From the NCBI GenBank assembly GCA_907165135.1, contig OU015567.1:6329001-6393000 (forward strand): a stretch of 64,000 nt of DNA, given 5' to 3'. The translations under genes and the position numbers were made by a program. Below, piece after piece: positions 22,244 to 34,750 of this stretch (within the stretch, counting starts at the first letter, position 1; each line of letters starts with the position of its first letter). This stretch comes from Oikopleura dioica. Its lineage: Eukaryota; Chordata; Appendicularia; Copelata; Oikopleuridae. The notes beneath the pieces were generated by a model, which saw only the letters and a list, made by a program, of their open reading frames with translations, was not told the origin of the DNA and made no database searches.

Positions 22244-25200
22244 TCATGAAGCAGAAGATTCTTTTGAAAAAGGAACTTCTTCTTTACCTTTGCGATGATC
22301 GACGACGGTTTGGAAATCGCTCTGCTTCTGGAGGTCGTTCAAAATGTTGAATTTCACGAGTGTCAGCGCATGTTCTTAGAATTTTCTAAGAGAAAGGAAA
22401 ATTGTTGTTGTTTTTACCTTGTGGTGCAGCGTCGAGCCATTCATTTAGCCGGTGAGGCAGATGAAGAAGTTGAGAAGCAGCTCTAACAGCTTTGACTTCA
22501 TTTGGGTAGAGATCGTGCCAGCCATGGCCTTTATTAAGAATTCTGATCTTGACGTCGCTTTGTAAATTGCGCCACCACGTGGGAGTTGTGTTGTGAATAA
22601 CGACGATTTGCTTCTGATGCTCTATTTCTCCGTCGTCGCTTAAAAAAACTTACGATCCTTGGAAAACAAAGCTATTTCTTACCGAATAGTAACGTCGTAT
22701 TTGACGAGCAAGTCAATAATCCTTGCGTTGATAGAGCCGATTCCCCACTTTTCGATCTTTTCAGGAGGGCATCGCTCGTGAATCAGCTCTTTTCGGACTT
22801 CAACGGGAAGATTTCGCCACCATTGAGGGCTGTTGATTTTGTTGAACGGTGGTAAATCGTGGTTATGATTATCATATTGTGCTATCAATTCGTTCGATCG
22901 CTTGAGTTGATCATCTTCTTCCCCAGCTCGAAGTTCTTCCACTCGTTTTTGGACCAAATGTCGAAGTCCCTTGAAATCGTAAAAGCTCGCTCGAAGTGGC
23001 TCTGGCATCGCTACCAACTTATGCCAAGAGTCCCAGTGCACTGCCAAATGCTTCAAAATTTCCAATCTCGTCGCGGAAAGAATCTGCAAAGAAAGACCAT
23101 TGTTTAGGACCCATTCAGCCAAATCTCCTGGCATCATTGCTAGGGATGCCCTACAAAAAATCAACTTTTCTCCCTTTCATTGTAGAGGATTGATATTTAG
23201 GTTACATATAAAACATGACTTCTGAAAAAGATAGAGGTTTGAAAAAATACAGTACCTCGAGTCTGAGTACTGTAATCACGTGTTAAAGTCAGTAAAAAAG
23301 CCAAAATCGTCCCTGCAATATATTTTTTCTTGGTTTCCACATATATTGTGTAGAATTGAATGCTGATTCCAATGGAGCAAAAATTTTTCGGGAATCGATA
23401 ATTGTAAGTACAAAAAAGTACTTTTTCATTGTAACAAGGGGGTCTGAGGTTCGAATCCTGATGAAAACATTCTTTTTTTCTTCCTTTTTTTCATGCACAT
23501 TTGAAGTTTTATTGTAAATATAGTAAATAAAAGACATATTACACCTTAAATATTATCATCAATTTAAAAATTTTTTAGAAAATCATCAAAAATTTTGAGA
23601 AATAATTTTCGTTTTCTAATTTTCGACATTTCGTGTTTAAAAAAAGTCTGAAAGATATTTTCCCTGCGGCACCACGGTCGCGTTATGTCAGGTTCACGTG
23701 CGCCTTGCTTTAAATTTCCATGTAAGACCGTTTAACTTCACTCTGAGGAAGTCTCACTATCATGAAAAAAATATTTTTATTCTTTTTGACTGCTGTGAAG
23801 GCGTATCGTTTCTGGTTAGAATTGTAATTGCACGTCTTGCGTTAAGTTGGGTGTCGCCCGAGAGGGATGGCGCCCCAACTACAACCACGAGCAGAGACGA
23901 TACGCCTGGTCCAAAATGAGTTCCCTAGTAGTTCGGTTTGGCTGACATCTAGCAGATTCTTCAATGATGGACAAAAGTCATTGTCTCGGCTAATAAAACG
24001 CCAAAAGAAGCCGAAATTTTCATGGTCGGTAAAAACCGGTAGTTGTTCACTTCCTGGGGCACACATAGGAGCGTAAATCTATTCGATCAATTTATTCAAT
24101 TTTTTCTAAATAAAATTATTGAAAATCAAAATAAATCATTCCTGAAGTTGAAGTTTTCCCACTTGCTCTCCATCTTTCCGTCTGCTAAAATGCTGAATGC
24201 CGTTTTCCGTTGGCATTGTCGCTCGAATGGACATAGCTGATCTGCATTTTTCAATTCCCCATGTTTCGCTTTTTTCTTCTCCATAGTGGAACGTTCTCAA
24301 GAATTTTCTTATACCAACAAGGGTATCTTCGAAATTTTCGTCTTCATCTCTCTTTGGAAAATGGTGCGTTTTAACTGGATCCAAAGGGGTCACTTCAATT
24401 GGTTTCCGCCGCTTGCAGGATTCAAAAGCAGGAAAAAATGCAAATAAAAAAAACATTTTTGTCATCATTATTCGTAAGAATGAATTTTTCCTCTGTCGTT
24501 GGCTCTATAAGAAGCAGTGCGCACGTGAACCTGACATCACAAATGCCCCCTGGGGGCTTGTCTTTTCAGAAGTTGACGATCATGAACATGCAATGCCGGG
24601 AGAAAACGTGTTTTTTTTTAGAAAATTCCCTCAAAATGTCAACATTTTTTTTTGTCTTTCAGAGTTATTTTGGATTTAAAGACAAGTATTACTGTAAAAG
24701 AGACCATTGTTTAAATATTCAATCGATATTTGTTGTTTTCTTCGCAAAAAAAAGTAAAAAAAAAAATATGTTTTCGTCAGGATTTGAACCCCAGACCCCC
24801 TGGTTACAATAAAAAAGTACTTTTCTGTACCTTCTAGTACCGATTCCCAAAAACTTTTTTCATGAATGGAATCAGAATCAAATTCTACATAATATATGTG
24901 AAAATCATGAAAAAAAAAATTGAGGAAGTGCTTTATTCTATCATTTAGGGCGCTTTGGCATCTGATTGGCTGAAAAAAAAAATTTTTTTTTGGGCCCAAA
25001 ATTTTTCTCTTGATCGAAAACCTATGGTCCCCGGAAATAATTCCGATCGGATGTAAACTGTAGAAGTTGATTTTTTTGTAGGGCATCCCTAATCATTGCC
25101 CACCAGTCTGGAAGTCGCGATCGGACGGAAATGAGACCATGCTCGTCGAAGGAAATCAAGACTCCGTAATTTCTAATCAACTGCAATAAAGCGCCTTCCA

Positions 25201-28200
25201 AATCAGTGAGCTTGTTCTTGAGCAATTTTTCCGAAGTGACTCCCGATTCGTTCAGTGCATCTTTGAGGCCAAAAGGAAGCCGTTGGTACCAATCTGGTTC
25301 CTTCTCGGAAACTTTGATCAAACCATCTTCGGTCTCTTCAATGATGTCACCATACTGAGCAGCAAAAAGGAACAGATATTCTGGCATTCTGGCGGGTCTT
25401 CGCAGCGCTAAAGTTTCAGCGCCCCATCCAACAGATTTGAACTTTTCGCGAACTTGGAATCGCAAATCGCTCCACCAAGTCGGATCCTTTCGGTAAACCG
25501 TGATTTCTTTGAATCGCTTTGAATTCTCAATGACGATGCCTGTTTCTTCCAAAGCGGCAATCAGTCCTTCCGTTGCCAATTCTGGCCACTGGCGGCGCAT
25601 TTTGTCAACGCTCCAGTTTTCTCGGTTCAGAAGATATTTGGCGCGAAGGGGAAGTGTTTGAAGAGGAGAGTTGTGGTAAAGAACTCCAATCTGTAGATCT
25701 TCCAGAGTTTCTTGATCGTCGACGGATAGATCAGGGTGAGTTTCTACTTTCTTCTCGACGGTGGTTGGGACAGAAAGAACTCCAGCGGATCTTGCGAAAG
25801 GGCGATCAGACCCGGTTCCTTCTTCCGCTTGAGCAAAATTCCTCCGGCTCGTATCATGACCAAAGTCTCTTGTTTGATTCTTCGCTGGAGAAGTTCCCAT
25901 ATCAGCCTTCGCTGGCCAGAGCGTCGCCTGTGAAACTGCAGAGACAGACTGATTCTTAGTCGAAGATTTTGAAGCTGCTTCGAAATTCCGGCCAATTTCG
26001 GGCTTTGAAGGGACTTTCGTTGGCATCGGAATCTCTGGCGTTATTCCATCACTTTGAGATTGGGATGACTGAGGAGTGCCGTTGTCTTGAATTTGTCGTA
26101 TTTCCTGAGACGCACTGTAAGAGTACTCATCGTAAACTGGTTGCTGAGCGGCTTGAACTTGGACTGGTACAGCCTCTTCTTCCAAATAATACTCTTCCTC
26201 GTCGATCAGTTGGTTTTGAGCTGGTGGAGGCGCAGGATTAGCCTGAACTTGTCTTATTTCCTGAGACAAATTGAGACTGTATGAGTATTCATAGTTTACT
26301 GGCTTCTTGGCAGCTGGCACCTGGACTGGTACAATTTCTTCTTCTGAATAATACTCTTCTTCGTTCACTAACTTTGGAGCTGCGGAAACGGGTGGTGAAT
26401 CTTGTATGCTCGTGATCGGTTGCTGTTGACTAAAAGTTGGGTCGGGAGACGTTGCTGAATACGAGTAAAACGAGTCGATATCGGTTTCTGGCCGAGCGCT
26501 AGTGCCGGGTTTCAGATCTTCCGGAAGTGTTGCATCTGTGTTAGCATAAGTCTCTACATCGACCAATGATGTTGGCTCATCAGGACCAGCGCCGGTAGTC
26601 AAGGTTGCGGTTTTAGCCATCACTGACGCAGAAGCGGTTTCCTCGACGGACAAGTTTGCAGCTGAAGTACCAGTGGTGCTGAGTTCTTGAGCGTGATGAG
26701 AAGTCGAGTTGTCAACCGTTGTTGGAGTAATGGATTCAGTTCCGACCGCAAGTGATGCTGTTTTGGGTACACTTGTGATGCCGAAACTATGTTTAATTTG
26801 ACCATCGGGTTGACTTGACTCAGCTGAAACTGTTTTCGTTGGCGAACGAGTAAGGAAGTTTGTGATTCTTCGCCCGATGGAAGTGGGTTCTGAACGCGGC
26901 TGGGATTGAGGCTGATTAAGAAAGTTAGGAGAATCGTTGTCGATTTCTTCCATTACGGTGGACTTGGAAACAACTCTTCGTCGAAGAAGAGTGACGCTCG
27001 TTGCAGTTCCGGCTTCTTTCATTTCTACCGGATCTTCGACGTTTCGAAGGATTCCCTCTTTTGGAATGTTGATAGCTTCGCTACTTGGTACATAAGATGT
27101 GAGACTGTGGCTCGGAGTCACGTCGTTGCTGGATAAATTGAAGGACAGAGAGCTAGTCGGCATTTTCTCCCAGAAATCAGTGGATGATTCGTTTTGCGTA
27201 AAAGCATGGAAAGCTGTTGATTGGACTTCGTCTCTGATATCGCTCGAGACTGAAATGTACTCATCCTCGGAAGACGGAACGAATTCTTTTTGATTCAAGA
27301 AGGTTGTTGGTGTATGATGCGGGGCGTTCTTCACTTGGAAGCTTTCCTCTGCGTCGTAGTATTCACTCGCGATGGTGCTGTTAGAATTAGTAACTACAGC
27401 TTCAGGGGGACTTTTGTCAAGAATATCTGTGAGGCTTCTTTTGGCAAATTCAACCAAGTCTTCACTCTTCTTTCGCTCGGTCGCCTTTTGGATCGCGGTT
27501 ATCTCTCCAATATCGCGCAAGCCTTCTTGGAGCTCATTTTCAGAGTGACCAAGTACATGAACCGTAGCTTCGTATTCTTCAACGTCATAGTAAGCGTCTT
27601 CAACCTTCAGAGTTCTTGTTTTGTCGAGCGTTTCGATGTTTGTAATGGAACTGATTTTCTTTTCGAGCTCGGGTCTGGAGTCAGCTTCGACTTGAAGAGT
27701 AGCTTGGTACTCGTAATATTCTTCTGGCTCTGGCTCTTTGACCGTAGGTAAGGGAAGAGCCTTGACATAATCAGGATTTGCCATGCTGTTGAAAGCGCGA
27801 ACAGCTTGCGATTTTCGTTTGTGACTGACTTCCGCGGAAACAACGTATTCTTCGTCGTAAGAATAGCCTTTCTCAGCTTCACCTGGAATAACAGGCTTTG
27901 GTAAAGTATCATCTACTCTTTTTAAATCATTGATGGAGCTCAATTTCGAAAGATTTCTAAAAGCAGATTCTCTTGATCGGCCAGTCGCTTCAACAGCCGC
28001 CACATAATCGGAGCCAACTTTTTTCAAAGCACTTTCAGACTTCTCTTGAAGGGGTTCTTCCTCTTCTTCATACTCGTATTCATCATACGGTATTGTGGCA
28101 ACAACATGTCGAGCTTCAGCCTCGATTTCTTCCATCGGATACTCGATGATTTCGGATTCTTGAGGCGAAAAAGATACCCGGGAAGCTGTTTTTCCAAGAG

Positions 28201-30148
28201 AATCGGACGATGGCGACTTCAAAATTGACTTTGGAGTGTGATAGTAGTCCCCTACTGGAGCTGTCTTTGCCACAATGATTTCTTCTCCAGTTTGATTTAA
28301 AGATTTAACAGAATAAACGGAGGCAACACCTCCGATATCCTTCAAGACCGCATCTTGCGAGCCAGCGTTCATCCTGACTGTAGCTTCGTAGTATTCTTCG
28401 CCTCCATCCGCTGATTTGAGATATTGCAAAGAAGTGATACTCTCAACAGTCGTGAGCTTTTCGATAGCTTGAGCAGCGTTTTCAGCTTTCACAGAAAGAA
28501 GAGCTTCGTATTCGTGATATTCTCCCATCAGCTGATCATCTGCTTGAGCAAAAGGAGCCGCCTCAGGCTCTTCATCTTCGTATTCATACTCGATCTCTTG
28601 CTCTTGCTTTTGCTGTGTTATTGCGAGTGAAGAGAAATCCTTTTCTGTTTCGATAATTTTGATTTTTTCCGGCTCTACATTACGGTCTTCATATTCGATA
28701 GTTGGCTCATGTTGCCCTTGATCTCCCTGAAAAACAGGTTCTTCTTCGTAATCGTATTCGATTTCGCCAGCAACGTCTGGTGCAGTTTCGATAGTTTCTG
28801 GAATCAGCGCTTTGGAAGCCTTGGAAGATGCCTTGGAGTTCTTTCTGGAAAGTTTCGAATAGATTCTTGAAAACACGCTGGATTTTTTCTTCATTGGTGA
28901 ATTTTGAACGCCAGTTAGGGTTTGTTGAGAGCCCGTTTCCATAATATCTCTGGCTAACTCATTGTTGGCGAGGTACTCTTCCATCTGGTTGGCTTCAAAA
29001 GTAGGGACGCGTTCGACAGCGCTCGTGTCCAAAATGGAGTCCTCGTGAATGATTTCCAATTCGCTTGGCTCTGGTGAGTTCGCTCGTGGGCCTGGCAAAG
29101 GCTCGTATTGCTCGTAGTCATATTCTTGCTCTGGTGCGGTTTGTTGGACAACTGGTTTCTGAGCAGAAGGCTGCACCGGCGCTTGAAAAGCTTGAATTGG
29201 TTCTTGTTCTTCATACTCGTATTCTTCTTCTACTACCGCTTGGACATTCGTTTGAACAGGCTGAGGCACAGGCGCTTGAATGGATTGAGTTATTTCTTCG
29301 TCATATTCGTACTCTTCTTCTGCTGCGGTTGGTTGAACAGTCGGTTGAGGAAGCGGTTGTGGATGCGTTTGAGTAGGGGGTTGCTGGGCGGGTTCGTATT
29401 CGTAATCTTCGTACTCGACGACAGGTTGAGGCGGCGGATTCGCAGATGGATTCGGTTGATCAAGGTCGCCTTTGGCTTTCTTACTGGTTTCCTTTCGTGA
29501 ACATGTTGAACCAGCAGATGGGATGGGACAATAAGGCGCCATTGATAGTTTTTGCGAAAGCTTCTCTTCAAATGATTCCGTGGTAGCATTTGGCTCGTTT
29601 ATCGCGTTGATGAAAAGTAAAAGATTCATAGTTGTGAGAAGAACACACAGAATGTTGAAAATCTTCTCTTCTTCGTAGAAGTGGTAAAGGACGGCAGCTT
29701 CAAGAATCACCCCGAGTAAAAACAAGCCATACGCGAAGTCGAAGTTGTTCAGATCATCATCACGGGTTGATTGGCGGATCGAAAGGACTCCTGCTGATGG
29801 AACTGGGCCGTCGAGTTTTTCTTCGTCTGTATCGATTATTTTCAAGCTTCCGGGAACAGATCGCCTGTTGATGGCTTCGAAGAAATACGCGAGCAAGCAA
29901 ACAGCAATTCCAGCTAAGATTGAAGTCAGCTGATAATTTTCTGAATAAGACGCTAGAACAGCAAGACACAGGCCGGTTGCGATCATGAAGTTAGCGGAAA
30001 TCCATCGAGAACGAAATCGGTAGTATCCATTCATTCCAGCTTTGCCAAGTGTCAAATAGTTGCTCCAGTAAGTCCAAAATGTTCCGTTGAAGGCTTGATC
30101 ATCTGTCTGTGCGAAGTTTATTGTTCCTTTGACGGGTTTATTTTTCAT
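22244..30148 (-). CDS. Giant membrane protein: tetraspan head, acidic YEYE repeats and tryptophan-rich tail repeats
   Basis: From ATG at 30148 (MKNKPVKGTINFAQTDDQAF), open for about 5 kb. The N-terminus has four hydrophobic segments (FMIATGLCLAVLASY, ILAGIAVCLLAYFF, FAYGLFLLGVILEAAVLYHF, ILCVLLTTMNLLLFI), MARVEL-like. Next come many acidic Glu/Tyr motifs of the EEEYEYDEE type and about four 45-residue modules of the form EY.A...V...(20)...I. A Ser/Thr-rich stretch follows. The C-terminus has at least five PxWW/PDWY modules (PTWWSDLRFQVREKF, PDWYQRLPFGLKDAL, PDWWAMMPGDLAEWV, PQWWRNLPVEVRKEL, PTWWRNLQSDVKIRI). A 1951-bp element splits the third module. Two further short exons carry the frame to a stop at 22244, about 70 bp from the convergent engrailed 3' end. 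The upstream cistron ends 21 bp before the ATG, so this is a downstream operon gene. No known family was recognised. Confidence 0.78.
23141..25091. mobile_element. 1.95-kb non-autonomous hAT-like element with long inverted arms, inside a coding exon
   Basis: Ends TAGGGATGCCCTACAAAAAA on both sides, flanked by ATCATTGC at 23133-23140 and 25092-25099. Imperfect inverted homology continues several hundred bases inward: blocks around 23320-23500 match the reverse complement of 24720-24890 (for example CACATATATT, GTAGAATT, AGGGGGTCTG), and GTCAGGTTCACGTGCGC recurs near 23688 and 24520. No transposase frame is present. The core carries a small secreted-protein-like frame (24136-24468). Removal with one duplicate joins PDWWAM to MPGDLAEWV in frame. 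Confidence 0.88.
24136..24468 (-). CDS. Small secreted-protein-like frame carried in the 1.95-kb element
   Basis: About 110 residues from ATG at 24468 (or the ATG five codons in). It begins with a good signal peptide (MFFLFAFFPAFESC), then a basic and polar mature region with PKRDEDENFEDTLVG, FLRTFHYGEEKSETWGIEKC and a basic C-terminus. It has few cysteines and no recognised family. It sits in the unique core between the inverted arms of the element. It could be a captured host exon or a chance frame in AT-rich DNA. The signal peptide and normal composition make it better than random, but there is no independent support. Confidence 0.35.
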   Translation of the reverse strand: MMTKMFFLFAFFPAFESCKRRKPIEVTPLDPVKTHHFPKRDEDENFEDTLVGIRKFLRTFHYGEEKSETWGIEKCRSAMSIRATMPTENGIQHFSRRKDGEQVGKLQLQE

Positions 30149-30168
30149 CGAAATCTTCAAGATACAAT

Positions 30169-30821
30169 TCAATACAAGTAACCCCTTCCTATCAAGTGAT
30201 CATCAGACTCCGACTCTTCCAAGAAATTTTCCCAATGAAACTCCTCCTTCTTCGGCGAAAAGTAAATCTCAGCGTTTGTTCTTGATCCAAGTTGAGTGAC
30301 CATTATCGACTTGATTTCGACATTGATTCTTGAGCTGGAAATAACACGAAGCACAACGTCCTGGATGTTGAAAGATGGTCGTTCCTTGGAAGCAAGGACG
30401 AAGTGGAAGCTCTTGGTGCTTCTTCTCACTTCGTCGGGGTTGATAGTTCTTGGCTTAGAATAAACATGCTTTTTAGTTTCGTCGATGATGGCGCCAATTG
30501 ACACTAATATTGTTAAAAAATAAATTTCAACAAAACATGTTATTATTTACTTGTTATCGGATTGCAAAGAGCGTCGATCCCCCTCATGAAAACCACGCAG
30601 CGAAAATGCTGGACACAATTCACATCAATGTCTAATTTCGGTGCGTTTCTAAGTCTCCGCCAAGCAATGAACAACCAAAGCCCACTTTTTTCGGTTTCAA
30701 AAATCATACCTTTTAGTTTAGTCTTCCTTGTTTTTTTCTGTGACTGAAACCGGTGCCTGAGGAGTGGAAAAGCGCATGCTACATAGAAAACTAAATCTGT
30801 TGAAAAGACAGAGTCCTTCAT
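30169..30821 (-). CDS. Upstream cistron of the giant-protein operon, unrecognised
   Basis: From ATG at 30821, directly after a GCTCAG acceptor: MKDSVFSTDLVFYVACAFPL, then LRNAPKLDIDVNCVQHFRCV, a 47-bp GT-AG intron, and MSIGAIIDETKKHVYSKPRT to EESESDDHLIGRGYLY. One further intron may lie near 30660-30715, but the frame is also open through it. About 200 residues. No domain was recognised; the composition is that of a soluble cytosolic protein with an acidic tail. Its stop is 21 bp from the start of the giant protein, and an AAG acceptor lies between them, as in larvacean operons. Confidence 0.6.
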
Positions 30822-31074
30822 CTCTGAGCGACTGAACTATGCAAATGGAAAATCGTGGCAACAATGAGGAGTTCTAGAACTGAACGAGAAATTCTCGGAA
30901 TTAGACTGACTGAATAAAATTTCAATTTCTGTCCCCAACAATCAATGACAATTAATGATCTTGATTTAAATTTTCGGATTGAATAAATAGATGACAAGGA
31001 TACAGATGAGTCATTTTATTACAGAGTTAAGGTAGTGTTTATACAGGAAAATGCAATTTGTTTATCCTTTTTGT

Positions 31075-33423
31075 TTATTGATCAGACTTCAAGCTCGGAC
31101 TTGTGGAATTGCAAACTGAGTCCGGTTTTTCCACCGTCGTTCTGACTTGAGGATCCGGCGTCGACAGCGCCTCAGTCGGCAGCTGCAGCGGCGTCACTTT
31201 ACCGAGAAGATCTTCCGTGGCCGTTTCCTGAGTTTGAGAATTGGAACTGTTTACGTTTTCACCGGTGAGAGAGCCAGGCTCACTTCCCTCCTCTTTTCCG
31301 CTCTTTTTATTACGCGAGTAAGGGCAGAAGCGGCGCTCGCCACGGGGAGGTAGCTCTTCGCCACGTTCTGCGGCCTAAATATGAACGTAATAAAAAACCA
31401 CAACCCAGAACTTGAAGAATAAATAAAAATAGATGATAAGATGGAAAAGAAGAAGCGTCAAGAATTATTCAGAAAAGAATAATTTCTATAGAAGAGCCCC
31501 AAAATAGCGTCTGAAGAGTTCGACCAATCAGAGCGCTTCATGTGGCTAGAATCTTCACGGTACTATTTTGAGCCTTGACTGTACAAAAGATGCTGTTTTT
31601 CCTACCTGATGCCGGAGTGATTTTAAATGCTGGACCAGCTGAGCTTCTGAGTTCAAAATGACATCGCATATTTTGCACTTGTACTGTCCCTAAATTCAAT
31701 GATAACCGCATTGAATGATAACTAGAAAGCAAACCACGCGTTTTATCGTTGGATCTTCAGAAGGCTTAGGCAGGAGCCCGAGTGAGACGAGCTTGTGCTT
31801 GGTGGATCCGAGGTGTTGAGTGAGCTGTTGCTGCGAGTTGACGGATAACTCGCAGACGGGGCAGTACAAATCTTTTGACTCCTCGATTTTCTCAATGCAT
31901 TCAGGCAGTGGATCGGGCAGGGTCACATTCTCGGATGCTTTAGGCCTCAGTTTGTTGCCTAAAATAGTTTTACTCGCTGTTCTCTTCCTTGATTTCAACG
32001 AAGACAGGTCTAAAATGAAAATTTCACTCAAGTATTTTCATTTTAACTGTCTGTATCATGAATAAAGAGAGTGTTTCTTAGATTTGTAAAGTGCTTACTT
32101 CGCTGTGGGTAAGCCGTCTGCGGGACAAGATGCGATGTTCCGGAGGAGGAGAGCTGCTATAAACAGTAAATCATTTATAAACAACAAATAATTTATAAAT
32201 TATAAATCAAAAGAGAAATTTTAAATTGGCGTATCTTTGGGCAGTCCAAAGTCAGCAAAAGAATAAAAAACGAATTTCAAACGGGAGAAATTCAAATTTG
32301 ACTAAATCATTAAATTAATCAGAACTCACCATTAATCCAGAAGCAGGACTTTGAACCATCGTTGCTAAAAAACACGAATTAATACACAAATTTAGCATTA
32401 AATACAACAACTGCCAATCATCACTGAATGTCAACACCGCAAAAGAATCGACAACAGTTGGTTTGATATTTCAGCACTTTGGCAAGCAAAAAAATCGAGC
32501 AAAAGAAAGAGAAGGGGCAAAGGAAATGCGTGTGCTGGGTTCGCGCCCTGTCACTCACACAAAATAGCGCATTAAAAGATCAGGCATCAGGATGTGAGTC
32601 GTAAATCACTGCGATGATTTGTGGATTATTCTCCTCAACTGTACTCAACTGTAACTCCCAAAATTTGGAGGCTCAATTTTTCGCATTAGTTTTAATGGGA
32701 TGGCTCCAGTGTTGATTCAATATACTGTATTGATTGTAAGTAGCTACTGTATTGCCAATCAAAGCAATACTGAGCTGGCTTACTGTCGTTTGACAGTAGT
32801 TGGTCGGAACAGATTAACCAGTAGCGGGAATCCGCAAGCCATAAATTACAGAATCGAAATGGGTAGCGTCAAATCCTGACGGCTAATTAATTTACAATCA
32901 CGCAAAGAAGATTAACTTTCGACCACATAAGATAATGAATTTGAACAATCTGGCTCGTCAGATTGACTGTGGCGGTTTTTCTCTTTCAGCTGGCCGGATT
33001 ATTCAAAAGCGACTTCCAGGGAGAGCGATTTTCAAACTACTTACGTTGTAAAAACGGGAACTGCATGGAATACCCCGCCATTTGAGGGAGCAAAATTTGT
33101 TGTTGCATTTGCAGCGCGGCTTGGTTCATCATGTTGGCCTGGTTCGCCATTCCTTGCATTTGAGGCATGATGATGTAGCTGCCCATATATTGGCTGACAG
33201 CAGCCTGGTTGGTCACTCCTTGCATGTTAATGCCGTCTCCAGTTGTATGATGCGTGCTGGGTCGGATCATCTAAACATTATACGATTAGTATACGAAAAT
33301 GCATTAGTGACGCTCGCTCAAAAAAGAGAGGTGTTGTTCCTGCACCTTCGCTTGTTTCGGCTGATCGAGGTCAGAAGATGAGGGGGTCACAAGTTCTACT
33401 TCACCCACTTTTCTCTTGCCCAT
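31075..33423 (-). CDS. ZNF385: ZNF385-like double-stranded-RNA-type zinc finger protein
   Basis: Six or seven small exons from ATG at 33423. An N-terminal basic segment (MGKRKVGEVELV) is followed by a Met/Gln-rich stretch (PQMQGMANQANMMNQAALQM), short Ser-rich exons, then two matrin/U1-type C2H2 fingers: YCPVCELSVNSQQQLTQHLG ending STKHK, and YKCKICDVILNSEAQLVQHL ending KSLRHQ. A hydrophilic tail ends at 31075 (SPSLKSDQ). Spacing C-x2-C-x12-H-x5-H and the NSxxQLxxHLxSxxH signature match ZNF385/ZNF346 proteins, which bind structured RNA in the nucleus. Vertebrate ZNF385 has three fingers; two were found here. Introns are GT-AG; the longest (about 650 bp) follows the Met/Gln-rich exon. Confidence 0.8.
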
Positions 33424-34553
33424 ATTTTTGAATATAAAAAAAAAGTAATTAAATAAATTCGGGTTGTGCTCGCGCGCCTGAATCCTCAGTGTGCCCAACG
33501 GCGTAGCCCAAGGCGGCACCCGAGATTAACCATTCGTCGCCCCAGGGCATCTTTCCCCTCGCTCAAGGCACTAGACGTGTTATCGCGGAGAAACCGCTAA
33601 TCACAACACAGGCGACCGCGAAAGTGCAAAACGCGCGGTTAGAAACGAGCTCGATCAAAACCACGACAATTCTTTCGATTGGGCTCAAGTTGATCCCCCG
33701 AGGTCAAATCTACCCGTGCGCGCGGCGATTATGGGCGAAGAAGGGGCATACGAGGCGAGATTTATGCTCTTGCTCCCACTTGGTGATAGGAAAATTCATC
33801 AAGAGAATGAATATACAAGCAGTAAAAGCAGGTTCTTACGGATGATATCGAATAATATCGATTTCAAAAACCAGCTAATACGCATTCAATTCATTCTTAT
33901 ATATAATATATTCGATAATGCATATAAAATTCATCGTCAAAATGCCCAAAATATGTCGATATCAAAAAAATATATACACCGAGATGAATGTTAATATTAG
34001 AAAATATAGGGTAGACACTGCAGTCTTTGTTGATTGCAGAAGAAAAATAGCTCAGTTCAGATTTATTGTTTATTGTTGCGAGAACCTTATTTTCTCAACC
34101 AATTTGGTACCACTTCAAACCGCCGCTCCCACGATAAATATTTGTTATGATCGGAAGATGGCGGCAATTAGGCGAAACATACCAAGCTTTACTTTTTTTG
34201 GAAGCATAAATCATCGGATAAATTGGCCCTGTTTCGTAATAAACTGAACTACTCGTAATACTAATCGTAAAAGCGAAAATGAGAAAGGGAGATCGTAGAT
34301 CAAAAGAGAAGGTCAGTGGAGATTCGTGTGAGCGCTGGAAATGGGCGATTATCATAGTTAAACCATATCCGGTGCTGACAGGACGAGCTTTGCGGAAGGA
34401 GCTCTCAATAATTTACAGATGCAGATAAAAACGGTGGCAATGAAAGGGTTTTCTCTCGAAAAAATCATGCAAAAGAAAATCGACTGTAGCAAGGAAGTGA
34501 TCAAAAAGCTAATTCGGACGTTGAAAACATGATTTTTTGAAAGACCACCAACT

Positions 34554-34750
34554 CTAGAATGGCTGGGGTGCGAGGCCGGGGCAACGGGACAACTGCCCCG
34601 TCCCGAGCCCCCTTTCGCCCCGCTTCGGGACCGGGACGGGGCACCAGCATGCGTTGCCCCGTTCTGTCCCGTTTTTGGCAACCGGGGCAAAACGGGACGG
34701 GACGGGGCACCGATACTCCCTACCCCATTTCGCACCATTCTTCGAATGGA
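34554..34750. repeat. GC-rich inverted repeat of CGGGACGGGGC units
   Basis: Many copies of GGGACGGGGC and GCCCCGTCCC in both orientations, bounded by AGAATGG...TGCGA and its inverse TCGCACCATTCT. The GC content contrasts sharply with the AT-rich flanks, suggesting an inserted element. Confidence 0.6.

Noticed and set aside
23445-23465. tRNA B-box-like GGTTCGAATCC
   Set aside because: No cloverleaf can be formed around it; it is part of the inverted arm of the 1.95-kb element.
25022-25091. Apparent C-terminus of the giant protein (DALQKNQLLQFTSDRNYF)
   Set aside because: These residues come from the inserted element; the real frame continues beyond it.
34095-34355. Minus-strand 86-residue frame with a hydrophobic N-terminus
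   Set aside because: Has an ATG but no recognisable domain, neighbours or splice support.
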